In this document: in pieces, positions 25,263-34,146 of the stretch | Numbering within the stretch: position 1 is the stretch's first letter | Layout: the number at the start of each line of letters is the position of its first letter | Virus record (IMG/VR): IMGVR_UViG_3300030102_006960 | Location: 65,950 to 129,949 of that record | DNA: 64,000 bases | Strand: one strand, 5' to 3' | DNA from: a virus | The notes under the pieces: model-generated | What the model was told of the DNA's origin: nothing | What the model saw: only the letters and a program-made list of their open reading frames with translations | Databases searched by the model: none | Made by a program: the position numbers and the translations under genes

Positions 25263-26285
25263 ATGACAAAAGATTATTATAAAGTTTTAGGGGTTGATAA
25301 AAATGTTGATGACTCAACACTCAAAAAAGCTTATAGGAAACTATCTAAAAAGTATCATCCAGACGTAAATAATGAGCCTGCGGCGGAAGAAAAATTTAAA
25401 GAAGTAGCAGAAGCGTATGATGTTTTATCAGATTCTCAAAAAAGACAAAACTATGATACATATGGTACACCTGATGGTAGAGGGGGTAACCCATTTGGTG
25501 GTGGGTTTGATATGGGCGATATCTTTAGTTCTTTTTTCGGTGAAGAGGGAAATCCATTTGGTGGTAGATCTCAAAGACCAAAAAGATTTAAAGGTACAGA
25601 TATTAGAGTTAATATGAAATTATCTTTAGAAGATATCCATAGTGGTATATATAAGAAGATAAAATATAAAAGGAATGATTCATGTAATGATTGTAATTCT
25701 CAAGGAGGAGAAACATCGACATGTAACGCATGTAGAGGTACAGGACAAGTGGTTAGAATTACTAGTACCCCATTTGGAAAAATTCAAAATACGACTATTT
25801 GTCCAAAATGTAATGGTGAGGGTAGTGTTATAGTAAAACCTTGTAAAAAATGTAATGGGTTAGGTGTCAAATTAAAAGAGGAAACCATAGATTTTGAAAT
25901 CCCTAAAGGTGTTATGGATGGTGAATATATTACCATACGTGGCAAAGGCAACTCAATTAAGAGGGGGGTTAGTGGTGATTTAATTATTAATATGGTAGAA
26001 ATACCTCATAATGTTTTTAAAAGAAATAATCAAGATATACACCAAAGAATTAAGTTATCATATAAAGACTTAGTTTTGGGTTGTTCTCCAGAATTAGAAA
26101 CTTTAGACGGTAAAATAAGAATTACCATTAAAGAAGGAACAGATGTTGGGCATATACTTAGAGTACCTAAAAAGGGTTTGGAGAGAGCTGGTAACATAGG
26201 AGATATGATGGTAGAAGTTTGGGTAGACATCCCTAAAGAAATAAGTAAAGAAGATAAAATAATAATTGAGTCTTTAAATATTTGA
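25263..26285 (+). CDS. dnaJ: DnaJ (Hsp40) co-chaperone
   Basis: The 340 residues hold a J domain with HPD in KYHPDVNNEP, a Gly/Phe-rich stretch (GGNPFGGGFDMGD), and a zinc domain. The zinc domain has three clear pairs (CNDCNSQG, CNACRGTG, CPKCNGEG) plus CKKCNGLG. The two C-terminal substrate-binding domains complete it. It is shorter than host DnaJ (about 375-390) but complete in order. It would recruit host DnaK for folding or replication-complex remodelling. It fits with the ClpP, SlyD and tmRNA genes nearby as a protein quality-control set. Confidence 0.93.
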   Translation: MTKDYYKVLGVDKNVDDSTLKKAYRKLSKKYHPDVNNEPAAEEKFKEVAEAYDVLSDSQKRQNYDTYGTPDGRGGNPFGGGFDMGDIFSSFFGEEGNPFGGRSQRPKRFKGTDIRVNMKLSLEDIHSGIYKKIKYKRNDSCNDCNSQGGETSTCNACRGTGQVVRITSTPFGKIQNTTICPKCNGEGSVIVKPCKKCNGLGVKLKEETIDFEIPKGVMDGEYITIRGKGNSIKRGVSGDLIINMVEIPHNVFKRNNQDIHQRIKLSYKDLVLGCSPELETLDGKIRITIKEGTDVGHILRVPKKGLERAGNIGDMMVEVWVDIPKEISKEDKIIIESLNI

Positions 26286-26330
26286 TTTTGTAGAATAAAA
26301 AGATTAAATTAGTAAAAAAATATATTAATT

Positions 26331-26786
26331 ATGGCAAAATTTCAAGAAGTATACGAAGAAACGAAAGAGGTGTTTAATACACATATAAATAATAGTGGGA
26401 TACCTGGATTCGTTAATATTAAGATTCTATCAAATGAATCTTTAAAAGATTGTTTTGGTCAAGTGACAAAAGCACAAGATATAGTTAAGTTTATGACTGA
26501 CTACGATGTGATAATTCAAATCAATGAACCTATATTCGATCAGTTAGAAAATAAACAAAAAGAATATGTAGTAAAAGATTTATTGGCTCAGATAGTATAT
26601 AGTTTAGAATCTGATAAATTATCTATAACTAAACCTGACATTACTACATTTAGCGGTGTTTTAAGACAATATAGTATTGATGAGTACATTGGTATTTGTG
26701 AAACTATAAAAACATTACAAGAACAAAAGAAAATACAGGAAGATTTGGCTAAACAAGCCGCTAAAAAAAATAGTGTAACTGTATAA
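26331..26786 (+). CDS. Unrecognised phage protein
   Basis: 151 residues, a mixed alpha/beta domain (FVNIKILSNESLKDCFGQVTKAQDI, YDVIIQINEPIFDQLENKQKEYVVKDLLAQI) with a Lys/Ala-rich C-terminal helix. The pattern is reminiscent of phage metallopeptidase-like folds, but no HExxH motif is present. It lies 45 bases after dnaJ. Confidence 0.65.
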   Translation: MAKFQEVYEETKEVFNTHINNSGIPGFVNIKILSNESLKDCFGQVTKAQDIVKFMTDYDVIIQINEPIFDQLENKQKEYVVKDLLAQIVYSLESDKLSITKPDITTFSGVLRQYSIDEYIGICETIKTLQEQKKIQEDLAKQAAKKNSVTV

Positions 26787-26827
26787 TTAAAAATGTTTAA
26801 GATATTTATAGATAAAATATAAACATT

Positions 26828-27127
26828 ATGAAAGAAAAAAATACACCTAAAAACTATTTACAATGGGTTTTTACTGATCATTATTTTAATAATAAACAAG
26901 GGGTACTTAAATTTATAGGGACTCTATTTGGTTTCTTTATGGCATTTTATGTTCCTAGACCTGTAATGGAAGAGTATTGGGGTGGTTGGATACCTATATG
27001 GCCAGTTATTGGAACTTTTATTGCAGTATATGGTTTTTTAATTGGAATTATTTTACAACCATATGGAATTTACAAAAGACTTAAAAGAATGAACTGGTGG
27101 GATAGAATAAATAATGATTTTAAATAA
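26828..27127 (+). CDS. Small two-pass membrane protein
   Basis: 99 residues with hydrophobic segments at about 25-42 (FIGTLFGFFMAFYV) and 56-78 (IWPVIGTFIAVYGFLIGIIL). The aromatic-rich ends suggest interfacial helices. No family recognised; holin-like size but no supporting context. Confidence 0.6.
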   Translation: MKEKNTPKNYLQWVFTDHYFNNKQGVLKFIGTLFGFFMAFYVPRPVMEEYWGGWIPIWPVIGTFIAVYGFLIGIILQPYGIYKRLKRMNWWDRINNDFK

Positions 27128-27132
27128 AAAAT

Positions 27133-27780
27133 ATGTTAATAAAATTAGAATACATTTGGGTAGATTCAGAAAATACTTTAAGAGGTAAAACTAAAATATG
27201 GGATTTTGACCCACATAAATACCCTAAATATAATACATTAAGAAAAAACGGTCCTTGTCCTGAAGAATTACCTATATGGGGAGATAAAAGTGTGAAATCT
27301 CTTTTAATTCCTAATAGAGTAGTAGTAGACCCCAAAAGAAAACAATCATTCTTAGTTATGTGTGATACATCAATGACTGATGAAAGATTAGATAATAATG
27401 AAAAAGAAAAGTTTTTGTTTGGGTTTAAACAAAAATATACTCTACGAAAAAATAATAGTCCCTATTTTGATATAGAAGAAGGAATATATTGTGGGTTAGG
27501 TTACGGAAGAGTTTTAGGTAGAGAAATAATGGAAGAGCATTTAGATTCGTGTTTATCTGCAGGTTTAAAAATTACTGATATAAACGCTGAAGAATTATTA
27601 GGACAGTGGGAATACAATTTAATGAGTGAAGGTAATTTTGTTAACGAAAATGATTTATGGTTATCTAAATATTTTTTAAGTAGGATATGTGAAAAACATG
27701 ATATGTTTGTTGAGTTTGATAAACCAGAAAGAAAAGAAATAATTGAAGATACTAAAAAAGTAGAATATGAAAACCAATAA
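27133..27780 (+). CDS. Glutamine-synthetase-like fragment
   Basis: The 215 residues resemble the N-terminal region of eukaryotic-type glutamine synthetases. The visible order is LEYIWVDSENTLRGKTKI, PEELPIWGDKSVKSLLIPNRVVVDP with FLVMCDT, FGFKQKYTL, YCGLGYGRVLGREIMEEHLDSCLSAGL and NAEELLGQWEYNL. The C-terminal catalytic part of a full enzyme (about 350 residues) is not in this gene, and the next gene seems to carry related C-terminal features. GS makes glutamine from glutamate, ammonia and ATP. It is probably a two-gene or diverged GS; activity is uncertain. Confidence 0.65.
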   Translation: MLIKLEYIWVDSENTLRGKTKIWDFDPHKYPKYNTLRKNGPCPEELPIWGDKSVKSLLIPNRVVVDPKRKQSFLVMCDTSMTDERLDNNEKEKFLFGFKQKYTLRKNNSPYFDIEEGIYCGLGYGRVLGREIMEEHLDSCLSAGLKITDINAEELLGQWEYNLMSEGNFVNENDLWLSKYFLSRICEKHDMFVEFDKPERKEIIEDTKKVEYENQ

Positions 27781-28411
27781 AGATTTTGAAGATTATATTT
27801 GTAGGGTACATGGGTTAAGTAGACATATGAAAAGACCTAGATTATATTGGTCTGGTGAAGGAAAAAGTAATATTGATAAATTATGTAGTTTAGATAAATG
27901 TCCTAAAAAATTTAAACCTATACTTAGTGAATCTAAATTTGTTAAATGTGATGCAATAGATGAAGATGGTAATCTATATGAAATAAAAAAGTATAATTTA
28001 AATCAACTAAAAAAATATAGATTATATTCCGAACCAATAATAAAAGTATCACCTAGTAGAAGTAACTGGGGAGAAGGACACCCTTACTATGATAATTTCA
28101 CCAATGCAGATGAGTATAATAAATTTATTGATAATTTAATGAAAACGGATTGGTGGAAAAGATATAGTAATATTATTATGGATAGTATAACCCATTCGAA
28201 TAGAGGAATTTATTGTAAAGATGGTTTTATACCACATAATCAATTAAAATTTAAATGGGTAGTAAATAAAGGAGACTATGCACCTATATTTGATGGATAT
28301 CATAGGTTATGTATTGTATTCAAAACAAAAGAAAAGTGTAACGAAGATATTGAATTTATCAAACCTAAAAGATCAATATTAGAGTATGTTAAAGAATTTT
28401 TTAAAGTATAA
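27767..28411 (+). CDS. Unrecognised protein overlapping the glutamine-synthetase-like gene
   Basis: 214 residues, basic and aromatic-rich, with Cys residues in SLDKCPKKFKPIL and a KTDWWKRYSNIIMDS helix. It overlaps the previous gene by 14 bases, so the two are translationally coupled. Clear GS C-terminal motifs such as NRxxSVRIP are not visible, so it is probably a separate unknown protein rather than the missing GS half. Confidence 0.6.
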   Translation: MKTNKDFEDYICRVHGLSRHMKRPRLYWSGEGKSNIDKLCSLDKCPKKFKPILSESKFVKCDAIDEDGNLYEIKKYNLNQLKKYRLYSEPIIKVSPSRSNWGEGHPYYDNFTNADEYNKFIDNLMKTDWWKRYSNIIMDSITHSNRGIYCKDGFIPHNQLKFKWVVNKGDYAPIFDGYHRLCIVFKTKEKCNEDIEFIKPKRSILEYVKEFFKV

Positions 28412-28422
28412 AAAAATAAGAA

Positions 28423-29133
28423 ATGATGAATTTAGATTTTTACAGTGAATTTAAGAATTATGCTATGAAGCATTTAGGTATTAGTGGGATACAGTTTCAC
28501 TATTGGGAAAAACTACAAGATAGTGTCTACAATAATAGTATGGTAACTTCTAGTCTCACACCTTATATATTAGAGGAAAGAGAAATGAGAGTAACTCAGA
28601 TGGACATTTTTTCACGATTAATGATGGATAGGATATTATGGGTTGCGGGTCCGGTGAATGATCAAATGAGTACTGTTGTACAAGCACAATTAATGTTTTT
28701 AGATAACGTTGAATGTCGAGATATAATTGTACACGTAGATTCGCCAGGTGGGTCAGTTAAGTCAGGATTAAGTATGGTAGATGTTATGAATTATGTTAAA
28801 TCCGATATTGTGACTATTAATACTGGTATGGCAGCTTCTATGGGATCTATTCTATTAGGTAATGGTACAAAAGGGAAAAGATTTGCACTACCTAATTCTA
28901 AAGTAATGTTACATCAAGTATCTGCAGGTGCACAAGGACACGTAGAAGATATGAAAATTAGTCTAGCAGAGGCAGAAAAGTATAATGACAAATTATTTCA
29001 GATGTTAGCAGATTTTTGTGGTAAAACTAAAAAAAGAGTCTTAGCAGATTGTAATAGAGATAATTGGTTAGACTCCGAAGAAGCTTTGGAATATGGAATT
29101 ATTGATGAAATAATTGAAAAACTCGAAAAATAA
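28423..29133 (+). CDS. clpP: ClpP-like Ser protease subunit
   Basis: 236 residues with the ClpP core: RILWVAGPVND near residue 70, HVDSPGGSVKSG, the catalytic Ser139 in GMAASMGS, the catalytic His164 in VMLHQVS, and a C-terminal GIIDEIIEK. ClpP forms tetradecamer chambers fed by ClpX or ClpA. No Clp ATPase is in the window, so the host unfoldase would be needed, or the protein works as a prohead-type protease. An N-terminal extension of about 60 residues precedes the usual start. The phage also encodes tmRNA, whose tagged products are normal ClpXP substrates. Confidence 0.9.
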   Translation: MMNLDFYSEFKNYAMKHLGISGIQFHYWEKLQDSVYNNSMVTSSLTPYILEEREMRVTQMDIFSRLMMDRILWVAGPVNDQMSTVVQAQLMFLDNVECRDIIVHVDSPGGSVKSGLSMVDVMNYVKSDIVTINTGMAASMGSILLGNGTKGKRFALPNSKVMLHQVSAGAQGHVEDMKISLAEAEKYNDKLFQMLADFCGKTKKRVLADCNRDNWLDSEEALEYGIIDEIIEKLEK

Positions 29134-29201
29134 TCGTATATTTAAAAAAAATGTACGGTTTATACTTGACATTTACACAAATTAAAGTAATTTTATAATA
29201 G

Positions 29202-30110
29202 ATGATAAGTTATATTGGCGGTAAAGCACGAATAGGTAAATGGATTGTACCATACATACCTAGAGATATAGAAACATATGTAGAAACATTTGGTGGAATG
29301 TTTTGGGTATTTTTTAATATGGATTTAAAACAATTTCCTAACCTTAAGACAGTTGTTTATAATGACTTTAATGGGTTAAATACAAACTTATTTAAATGTA
29401 CTTTAGAATATGACAGACTTTGGGATGAATTGAACAAATATCCATGTCAGCAATTAGGTGTAGAAGATACACCACAAGAATACGTTGATATGTTTAACGA
29501 ATACCAACAAGAAATATTTCACACTGATTTTGAAATAACTGATGATAATAAATTTGAGATTGCAGCAAAATACGTCTATGTCCTCACTCAAATATTTTCG
29601 GGTTCTAAACCAGAAACATCTAGTTATACAGATTATAAAGGTAAATATAGATGTAAGGTTCTAATATTTATGGATAAACTAAAGAATCCTAAATATAGAG
29701 AACATTTTGATAAAATTACTTTTGTAGAAAATATGGATTTTCAAGAAGTCATAGAAAAATATGATTCTGAAAAAACTTACTTTTATATCGATCCACCATA
29801 TTGGAAAACAGAAAACTATTATTCTAATCACGATTTTGATAGAAACGATCATGAAAGACTGGCAGACTGTATAAAAGAAATGAAAGGGATGTTTTCGTTA
29901 AGTTATTACGATTTCGAACTCTTAAGAAAATGGTTTCCAAAGCATGAGTATGTTTGGGAGAAAAAAGAATTTGCAAAAGCAGCTGCAGCAAAAAGTGGGG
30001 TTAAACAAAATATGGGGGAAGAGTTGTTGATTATGAATTATGGGGATAACGTATTAGATGCCCCTTGTTATGGGATGCAGTTGGATTTATTTAAACACGA
30101 TTATCTATGA
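29202..30110 (+). CDS. Dam-like N6-adenine DNA methyltransferase
   Basis: 302 residues of the D12 class: SYIGGKARIGKWI (AdoMet-binding FxGxK motif) at the start, ETFGGMF near residue 30, NDFNG, and the catalytic DPPYW in YFYIDPPYW near residue 205. This enzyme would methylate adenine, probably to shield phage DNA from host restriction. No cognate endonuclease is adjacent. The gene follows a TTGACATTT leader and overlaps the next gene by four bases. Confidence 0.9.
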   Translation: MISYIGGKARIGKWIVPYIPRDIETYVETFGGMFWVFFNMDLKQFPNLKTVVYNDFNGLNTNLFKCTLEYDRLWDELNKYPCQQLGVEDTPQEYVDMFNEYQQEIFHTDFEITDDNKFEIAAKYVYVLTQIFSGSKPETSSYTDYKGKYRCKVLIFMDKLKNPKYREHFDKITFVENMDFQEVIEKYDSEKTYFYIDPPYWKTENYYSNHDFDRNDHERLADCIKEMKGMFSLSYYDFELLRKWFPKHEYVWEKKEFAKAAAAKSGVKQNMGEELLIMNYGDNVLDAPCYGMQLDLFKHDYL

Positions 30111-30649
30111 AAAAATTTTTTATTTGTATGTTTTCTTTTCTATCTTGTAGTAAGATAGACGAAAATGGATTTAAAACATTCACTATTAAAGAGGGTAAAC
30201 ATCGATCAGGTTATAGATATAAAACTTCTAGAGAAAATAAATTTAAAGTGGAATGCATTTTCGATAATAGTGCAATATACACTACTGAAGACCCTGTTAA
30301 TCAGTGGGACGTAAATAAATTGTGGGGAGTATCGGACTGTGGTAATAACCATATGGATAACTCAATTAGATTTGGTTGGAGATGGTTAAACGATAGTTTA
30401 GAAATATTATGGTTCAGACATTTAAATGGTAACTTTGATTTTGATAAAATAACATCTGTGGAGATTAACGAAGTAATATATTTAGATTTAGAATTAAAGG
30501 ATGATAAGTACATTTTAGGGGTTAATGGTGTGGTAGTAGAAGTAGAAAGACCTTGTACACAAGACTTCAAAAGGTATTATCTATACCCTTATTTCGGTGG
30601 TGATGAAAGAGCACCACACAATATTAAAATTAAACTTAAGGGTGTATGA
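30107..30649 (+). CDS. Putative lipoprotein
   Basis: 180 residues with a short signal peptide and possible lipobox (FICMFSFLSCSK, lipidated Cys in FLSC). A beta-rich domain follows, containing SDCGNNHMDNSIRFGWRW and LDLELKDDKYILGVNGV. Exported lipoproteins in phages may exclude superinfecting phages or modify the host surface. The beta-sandwich look is not tied to a known family. It overlaps the methyltransferase by four bases. Confidence 0.6.
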   Translation: MKKFFICMFSFLSCSKIDENGFKTFTIKEGKHRSGYRYKTSRENKFKVECIFDNSAIYTTEDPVNQWDVNKLWGVSDCGNNHMDNSIRFGWRWLNDSLEILWFRHLNGNFDFDKITSVEINEVIYLDLELKDDKYILGVNGVVVEVERPCTQDFKRYYLYPYFGGDERAPHNIKIKLKGV

Positions 30650-30682
30650 TAAATGTCACACTTTTGTCACAATTTGTCTAAG

Positions 30683-30714
30683 TTTGACATATAGGGTTAA
30701 TTTAATTATATTTA
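30683..30714 (+). promoter_or_regulatory. Promoter with TTTG and TATATTTA elements
   Basis: TTTG at 30683-30686 (in TTTGACAT) and TATATTTA at 30707-30714 have the 20-base Bacteroidota spacing, with A in place of the final G. It precedes the start at 30732 by 18 bases. Confidence 0.6.
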
Positions 30715-30731
30715 TAAATGAATGAGTAATT

Positions 30732-31091
30732 ATGAAAATAGGTATACAAAAAATAGAAACTTTTAGTGTAACACAAACCACTAAAGAATTTGTTTTCGAA
30801 ATGGATGAATTTAGAAAATGTACACCTGCATTTATTGGTAAAAAACATAAAGAATTTATGGACTATATCACTAATGATATTGAAGATATGAAATCTTTTT
30901 TAAATGACAATATGGATATTTTATCTAAAGAGACATATAGAAAATTATACCTTTTAGAAATAGATCCTGTTTATGATGTATTAGAAGACAGTAGAAACCA
31001 ATATGAAGATAGTTGGTTTACTATGAATAAAAATGTAGATGTAAAAGAAAAAGTATTAACTAACGCTAAATCTAAAGTAATTAATGACTAA
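30732..31091 (+). CDS. Unrecognised small protein
   Basis: 119 residues, acidic, mostly helical (IGKKHKEFMDYITNDIEDMKSFLND), with no motif. It starts 18 bases after the TATATTTA promoter element and lies 22 bases before the second methyltransferase, probably as its operon leader. Confidence 0.6.
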   Translation: MKIGIQKIETFSVTQTTKEFVFEMDEFRKCTPAFIGKKHKEFMDYITNDIEDMKSFLNDNMDILSKETYRKLYLLEIDPVYDVLEDSRNQYEDSWFTMNKNVDVKEKVLTNAKSKVIND

Positions 31092-31112
31092 GTGTTATTA
31101 AATTAAAGTTTT

Positions 31113-32036
31113 ATGAAAAGACCCAAAAGAAAACAATCTTCGAATGTTCAGTACCTACTATTTGAAGATATGATAGTAGATGTTGAGAAAACAGACGAAA
31201 GTGTAATAGATGTGCAAAATTCTCTCCTTACTAAATATTCAACCAAATTAATTGATAGTAGTGATGTAGGTTTAGAAACCAATAAAATATATTGTGGAGA
31301 TACAGTAGAAACTATGGGTAAAATTAATGAGGGCACTGTTGACTTAATTTTAACTTCACCACCTTACTTAGCATCTATAAGACAAGATAATCACAAATAT
31401 CCCGGCGCTAAAGATCAGATTAAAGATAATCAATCTGTAGACGATTACTTAGAATGGATTGTAGAAAATTTTAAACAATATGAAAGAATATTAAAAAAAG
31501 ATGGTGTTGTTGTATTTAATTTTAGTTATACTACTTTTAACCCATCACTACCTTATTTCCTCATTAACGAGGTATTTAAACATACTGATTTTAGAATATA
31601 TGATACATTTGCTTGGAAAAAGAAATCTGCAATGCCTGTATCTGGGCACCCAAATAGGGTAACCAGAATTGTAGAAATGGTTTATATATTCGCAAAGACT
31701 CCTTATTTTAAGGCGAACAAAACAGTGTCTTCAGTGTCAAGAACAGGTCAAAAGTACTACAATAATTATTATAATTTTATTGAGGCACGAAATAACGATG
31801 GTAAAGTTGAGGGTCATGAAGCTACTTTCTCCACAGACTTTGCGTCCTTCTTCATAGATTTATATTCTAAAGAAAATGAAATTGTGTTAGATAATTTTTC
31901 AGGTACTGGTACAACACCATACGCTTCTTCTAAAATGAATAGACAATATATTGGTATTGATTTAGTGGAAAAGTTTTGTGATTATGCAAGAAACAGAATA
32001 TCTAAACTATACAAAGAAGAGGGGTTAATTTCTTAA
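31113..32036 (+). CDS. DNA methyltransferase of the TSPPY class
   Basis: 307 residues with motif IV DLILTSPPYLASI near residue 80, preceded by GDTVETM. Near the C-terminus motif I reads DNFSGTGTTPYASS, followed by RQYIGIDLVEKFCDYA. This motif order is beta-class, which includes N4-cytosine and N6-adenine enzymes. The TSPPY sequence leans to N4-cytosine but does not settle it. It is the second orphan methyltransferase within 2 kb, consistent with protection against several restriction systems. Confidence 0.88.
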   Translation: MKRPKRKQSSNVQYLLFEDMIVDVEKTDESVIDVQNSLLTKYSTKLIDSSDVGLETNKIYCGDTVETMGKINEGTVDLILTSPPYLASIRQDNHKYPGAKDQIKDNQSVDDYLEWIVENFKQYERILKKDGVVVFNFSYTTFNPSLPYFLINEVFKHTDFRIYDTFAWKKKSAMPVSGHPNRVTRIVEMVYIFAKTPYFKANKTVSSVSRTGQKYYNNYYNFIEARNNDGKVEGHEATFSTDFASFFIDLYSKENEIVLDNFSGTGTTPYASSKMNRQYIGIDLVEKFCDYARNRISKLYKEEGLIS

Positions 32037-32046
32037 AACCTATCCA

Positions 32047-32259
32047 ATGGAAAATATTAGAACTAAGGTTAATGATATTAAAAATAATATTAAATTATTA
32101 ACTGACGAATTAATTGAATTACAAAATAAATGTTTACATGAAGATACTTCATTAAAATATTATGAAGATAAAAAACACGTATTAAAAATATGTAATGATT
32201 GTGGAAAAATTATAGGTTACCCCACAAACGAAGAATTAAAAGAAAACGATTATTTATAA
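32047..32259 (+). CDS. Small coiled-coil protein with possible zinc-binding tail
   Basis: 70 residues: an N-terminal coiled coil (TKVNDIKNNIKLLTDELIELQNK) followed by CLHED and CNDCGKIIGYP. Together these could bind one zinc ion. Similar layouts are common in small phage proteins. Starts 10 bases after the methyltransferase. Confidence 0.6.
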   Translation: MENIRTKVNDIKNNIKLLTDELIELQNKCLHEDTSLKYYEDKKHVLKICNDCGKIIGYPTNEELKENDYL

Positions 32260-32301
32260 CATAATTTGTTTTATCCATATATTTTTACTATATTTACAAT
32301 T

Positions 32302-32682
32302 ATGAAAAACATACCAACAGATATAATAAAATATATTAAAGATAAAGATGCCTTACAAGCCTACAGTGAGTTGGTAGAGTTAATGGGTTTTACTGAAGAC
32401 GAAGCCTCAGATATCTTAGGTGTTAAAACATTTAAAGATTTAAAATTTAAACCTCATCATGTTGTACCTAAAGGAGTTGCTGCAGTAGAATACTTCCCTT
32501 TAAGTGATAAAGGAGAAGGTGGTTGGTTCTCAGTAGTTGGGGGTGGAAGTGGATTATATGGTGATGGGCTAACCTCGTTTGAACTATACGCAGAAGGTAT
32601 GGATAACCCATTAACCTATTTAAGTAAAGAACAAGTAACTAAAGAAATGTTGGAAAGACAAAAAACAAAATATGAACTATAA
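32302..32682 (+). CDS. Unrecognised protein
   Basis: ATG 32302 follows CTATATTTACAATT and is preferred to the in-frame ATG 32266, which lies in that promoter-like leader. It gives 126 residues. An N-terminal helical unit (LQAYSELVELMGFTEDEASDILGV) is followed by a beta-rich Gly segment (WFSVVGGGSGLYGDG). No family recognised. Ends 11 bases inside the next gene. Confidence 0.65.
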   Translation: MKNIPTDIIKYIKDKDALQAYSELVELMGFTEDEASDILGVKTFKDLKFKPHHVVPKGVAAVEYFPLSDKGEGGWFSVVGGGSGLYGDGLTSFELYAEGMDNPLTYLSKEQVTKEMLERQKTKYEL

Positions 32683-33022
32683 ATTATTAGGTATAGGTGT
32701 GTTTATGTTTCTTATCGCACAGATAATAACATGGTTTCAATTAAACTCACAATTCATTTGGAAATGGGCTAGAGATAATGAATGGGTAATTGCCTTAATA
32801 GGTATACCTTTATCATTTGCATATTTATGGGCAACTAAATATACTGTACAAGCTTTCGGTGGTTATTTTTGGCCTGTTAGATTTGTAGGTTTTGGGGTTG
32901 GTATTATTGTGTACACTATTTGTGTGGGTCATTTTTTCAATGAAAGTATTAGTAGTAAAACAATAATATCATTAATGTTATGTTTAATATTAATTTGTAT
33001 ACAAGTTTTTTGGAAAAATTAA
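32672..33022 (+). CDS. Small multi-pass membrane protein
   Basis: 116 residues with four hydrophobic segments (about 4-20, 37-55, 67-90 and 96-113). The segment layout, including EWVIALIGIPLSFAYLWATKY and VRFVGFGVGIIVY, recalls uncharacterised phage membrane proteins I have seen in T4-like cyanophages. Function unknown. Confidence 0.65.
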   Translation: MNYKLLGIGVFMFLIAQIITWFQLNSQFIWKWARDNEWVIALIGIPLSFAYLWATKYTVQAFGGYFWPVRFVGFGVGIIVYTICVGHFFNESISSKTIISLMLCLILICIQVFWKN

Positions 33023-33033
33023 AATAAAAAATT

Positions 33034-33360
33034 ATGAGTAAGATAAAATTTCAAGTACCGACACATGATCCCCATACGGGAGAATTAAATCCTTATTATG
33101 AGGAAATTACAGGTAAAAAAAATCCATTAGAGTTAACTGAACAAGATAAAATAAAACTTAAAGTGTGGGGTTATATGCCTGATTCAACTGAGAATAAAGA
33201 TATAGATAAGATGCCCAACCAAAAATGGCATCAGATAGTTTCTTTTATTAAAAGTGGTATAAGGATAATAGGGTATATATTAATCCCCTTCGATTTAGTA
33301 ATTGCAGCATCTGTATTAGTTGTAAGTGAAATAATTGGTATAGTAGAAGAATTAGTTTAA
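33034..33360 (+). CDS. Small protein with C-terminal membrane segment
   Basis: 108 residues. The N-terminal part is soluble (FQVPTHDPHTGELNPYYEE), with a hydrophobic hairpin near the end (IIGYILIPFDLVIAASVLVVSEIIGIVEEL). No family recognised. Follows the membrane protein by 11 bases. Confidence 0.6.
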   Translation: MSKIKFQVPTHDPHTGELNPYYEEITGKKNPLELTEQDKIKLKVWGYMPDSTENKDIDKMPNQKWHQIVSFIKSGIRIIGYILIPFDLVIAASVLVVSEIIGIVEELV

Positions 33361-33385
33361 TAATTTACCTCCATATTTATATTAT

Positions 33386-34072
33386 ATGGAGAAATTAGAT
33401 AAGGACTGGTTAACTAAAGATAATACTGATTTTGAGTATAAAAAGTATATTCTTTTAGATTACTTACAAAGAGTAAATAACCAATTTAAAGAAAATAAAA
33501 TATATCCTTATCTTTCCGATTGTATAGAAGAGTTTAGATCACTAAAAGATTTATTAGAACAAAAGGACAAACTCACCCCCAAAGAACTAACATCTATAGA
33601 CTTTAAAAATATGGAGTTAATTTATACAACAATAGAAGACGATATCTTTTTTGAAATTCAAAAACTAATTAATTACGCCCTTCGTAGAATAAAAGGTACA
33701 ATAGAAGAGGGTAGAAAGATATGTGATAACATAGAAAAAGATATTACATTTAATAGTGTAGGTGTAATTACAGAAAAAAAAGATGAAGGGTACTTAATAC
33801 TTACCACCAAAAGTAGTATCATCTATAAATACAAAATGGACAGTTTAATATTAGAAGGTAATAAATATAAAATGTTAAAAACTGAACCTATTACTACACA
33901 AAATATATCTGAGTTTAGTAGTCACGAAGACATTAAACAAGAATATCTTAACCATAGAGACGATATCCCTATGATGACATATGGTGCACACAGTAAAAAA
34001 GAAATACCTTTTGAAAATACTTTCCTACCTATTGTAAAAAGAATTTTAATTAGAGAAATAAATAAAGATTGA
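33386..34072 (+). CDS. Unrecognised protein, Bacteroidota-like
   Basis: 228 residues. The helical N-terminal half (FEYKKYILLDYLQRVNNQFKENKIYPYLSD) contains conserved-looking aromatic positions. The C-terminal half is beta-rich. I have a sense of similar uncharacterised proteins in Bacteroidota but cannot name a family. The leader has CATATTTATATTAT. Confidence 0.65.
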   Translation: MEKLDKDWLTKDNTDFEYKKYILLDYLQRVNNQFKENKIYPYLSDCIEEFRSLKDLLEQKDKLTPKELTSIDFKNMELIYTTIEDDIFFEIQKLINYALRRIKGTIEEGRKICDNIEKDITFNSVGVITEKKDEGYLILTTKSSIIYKYKMDSLILEGNKYKMLKTEPITTQNISEFSSHEDIKQEYLNHRDDIPMMTYGAHSKKEIPFENTFLPIVKRILIREINKD

Positions 34073-34146
34073 CTTTTTTATATTCTTTATTTATATTTAA
34101 AGTTGTTATAATCTATAATGACAAAATAAAATAAAAAATAGAAATT

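Noticed and set aside
26331-26786. Phage metallopeptidase
   Set aside because: The alpha/beta layout is suggestive but no HExxH or equivalent zinc motif is present.
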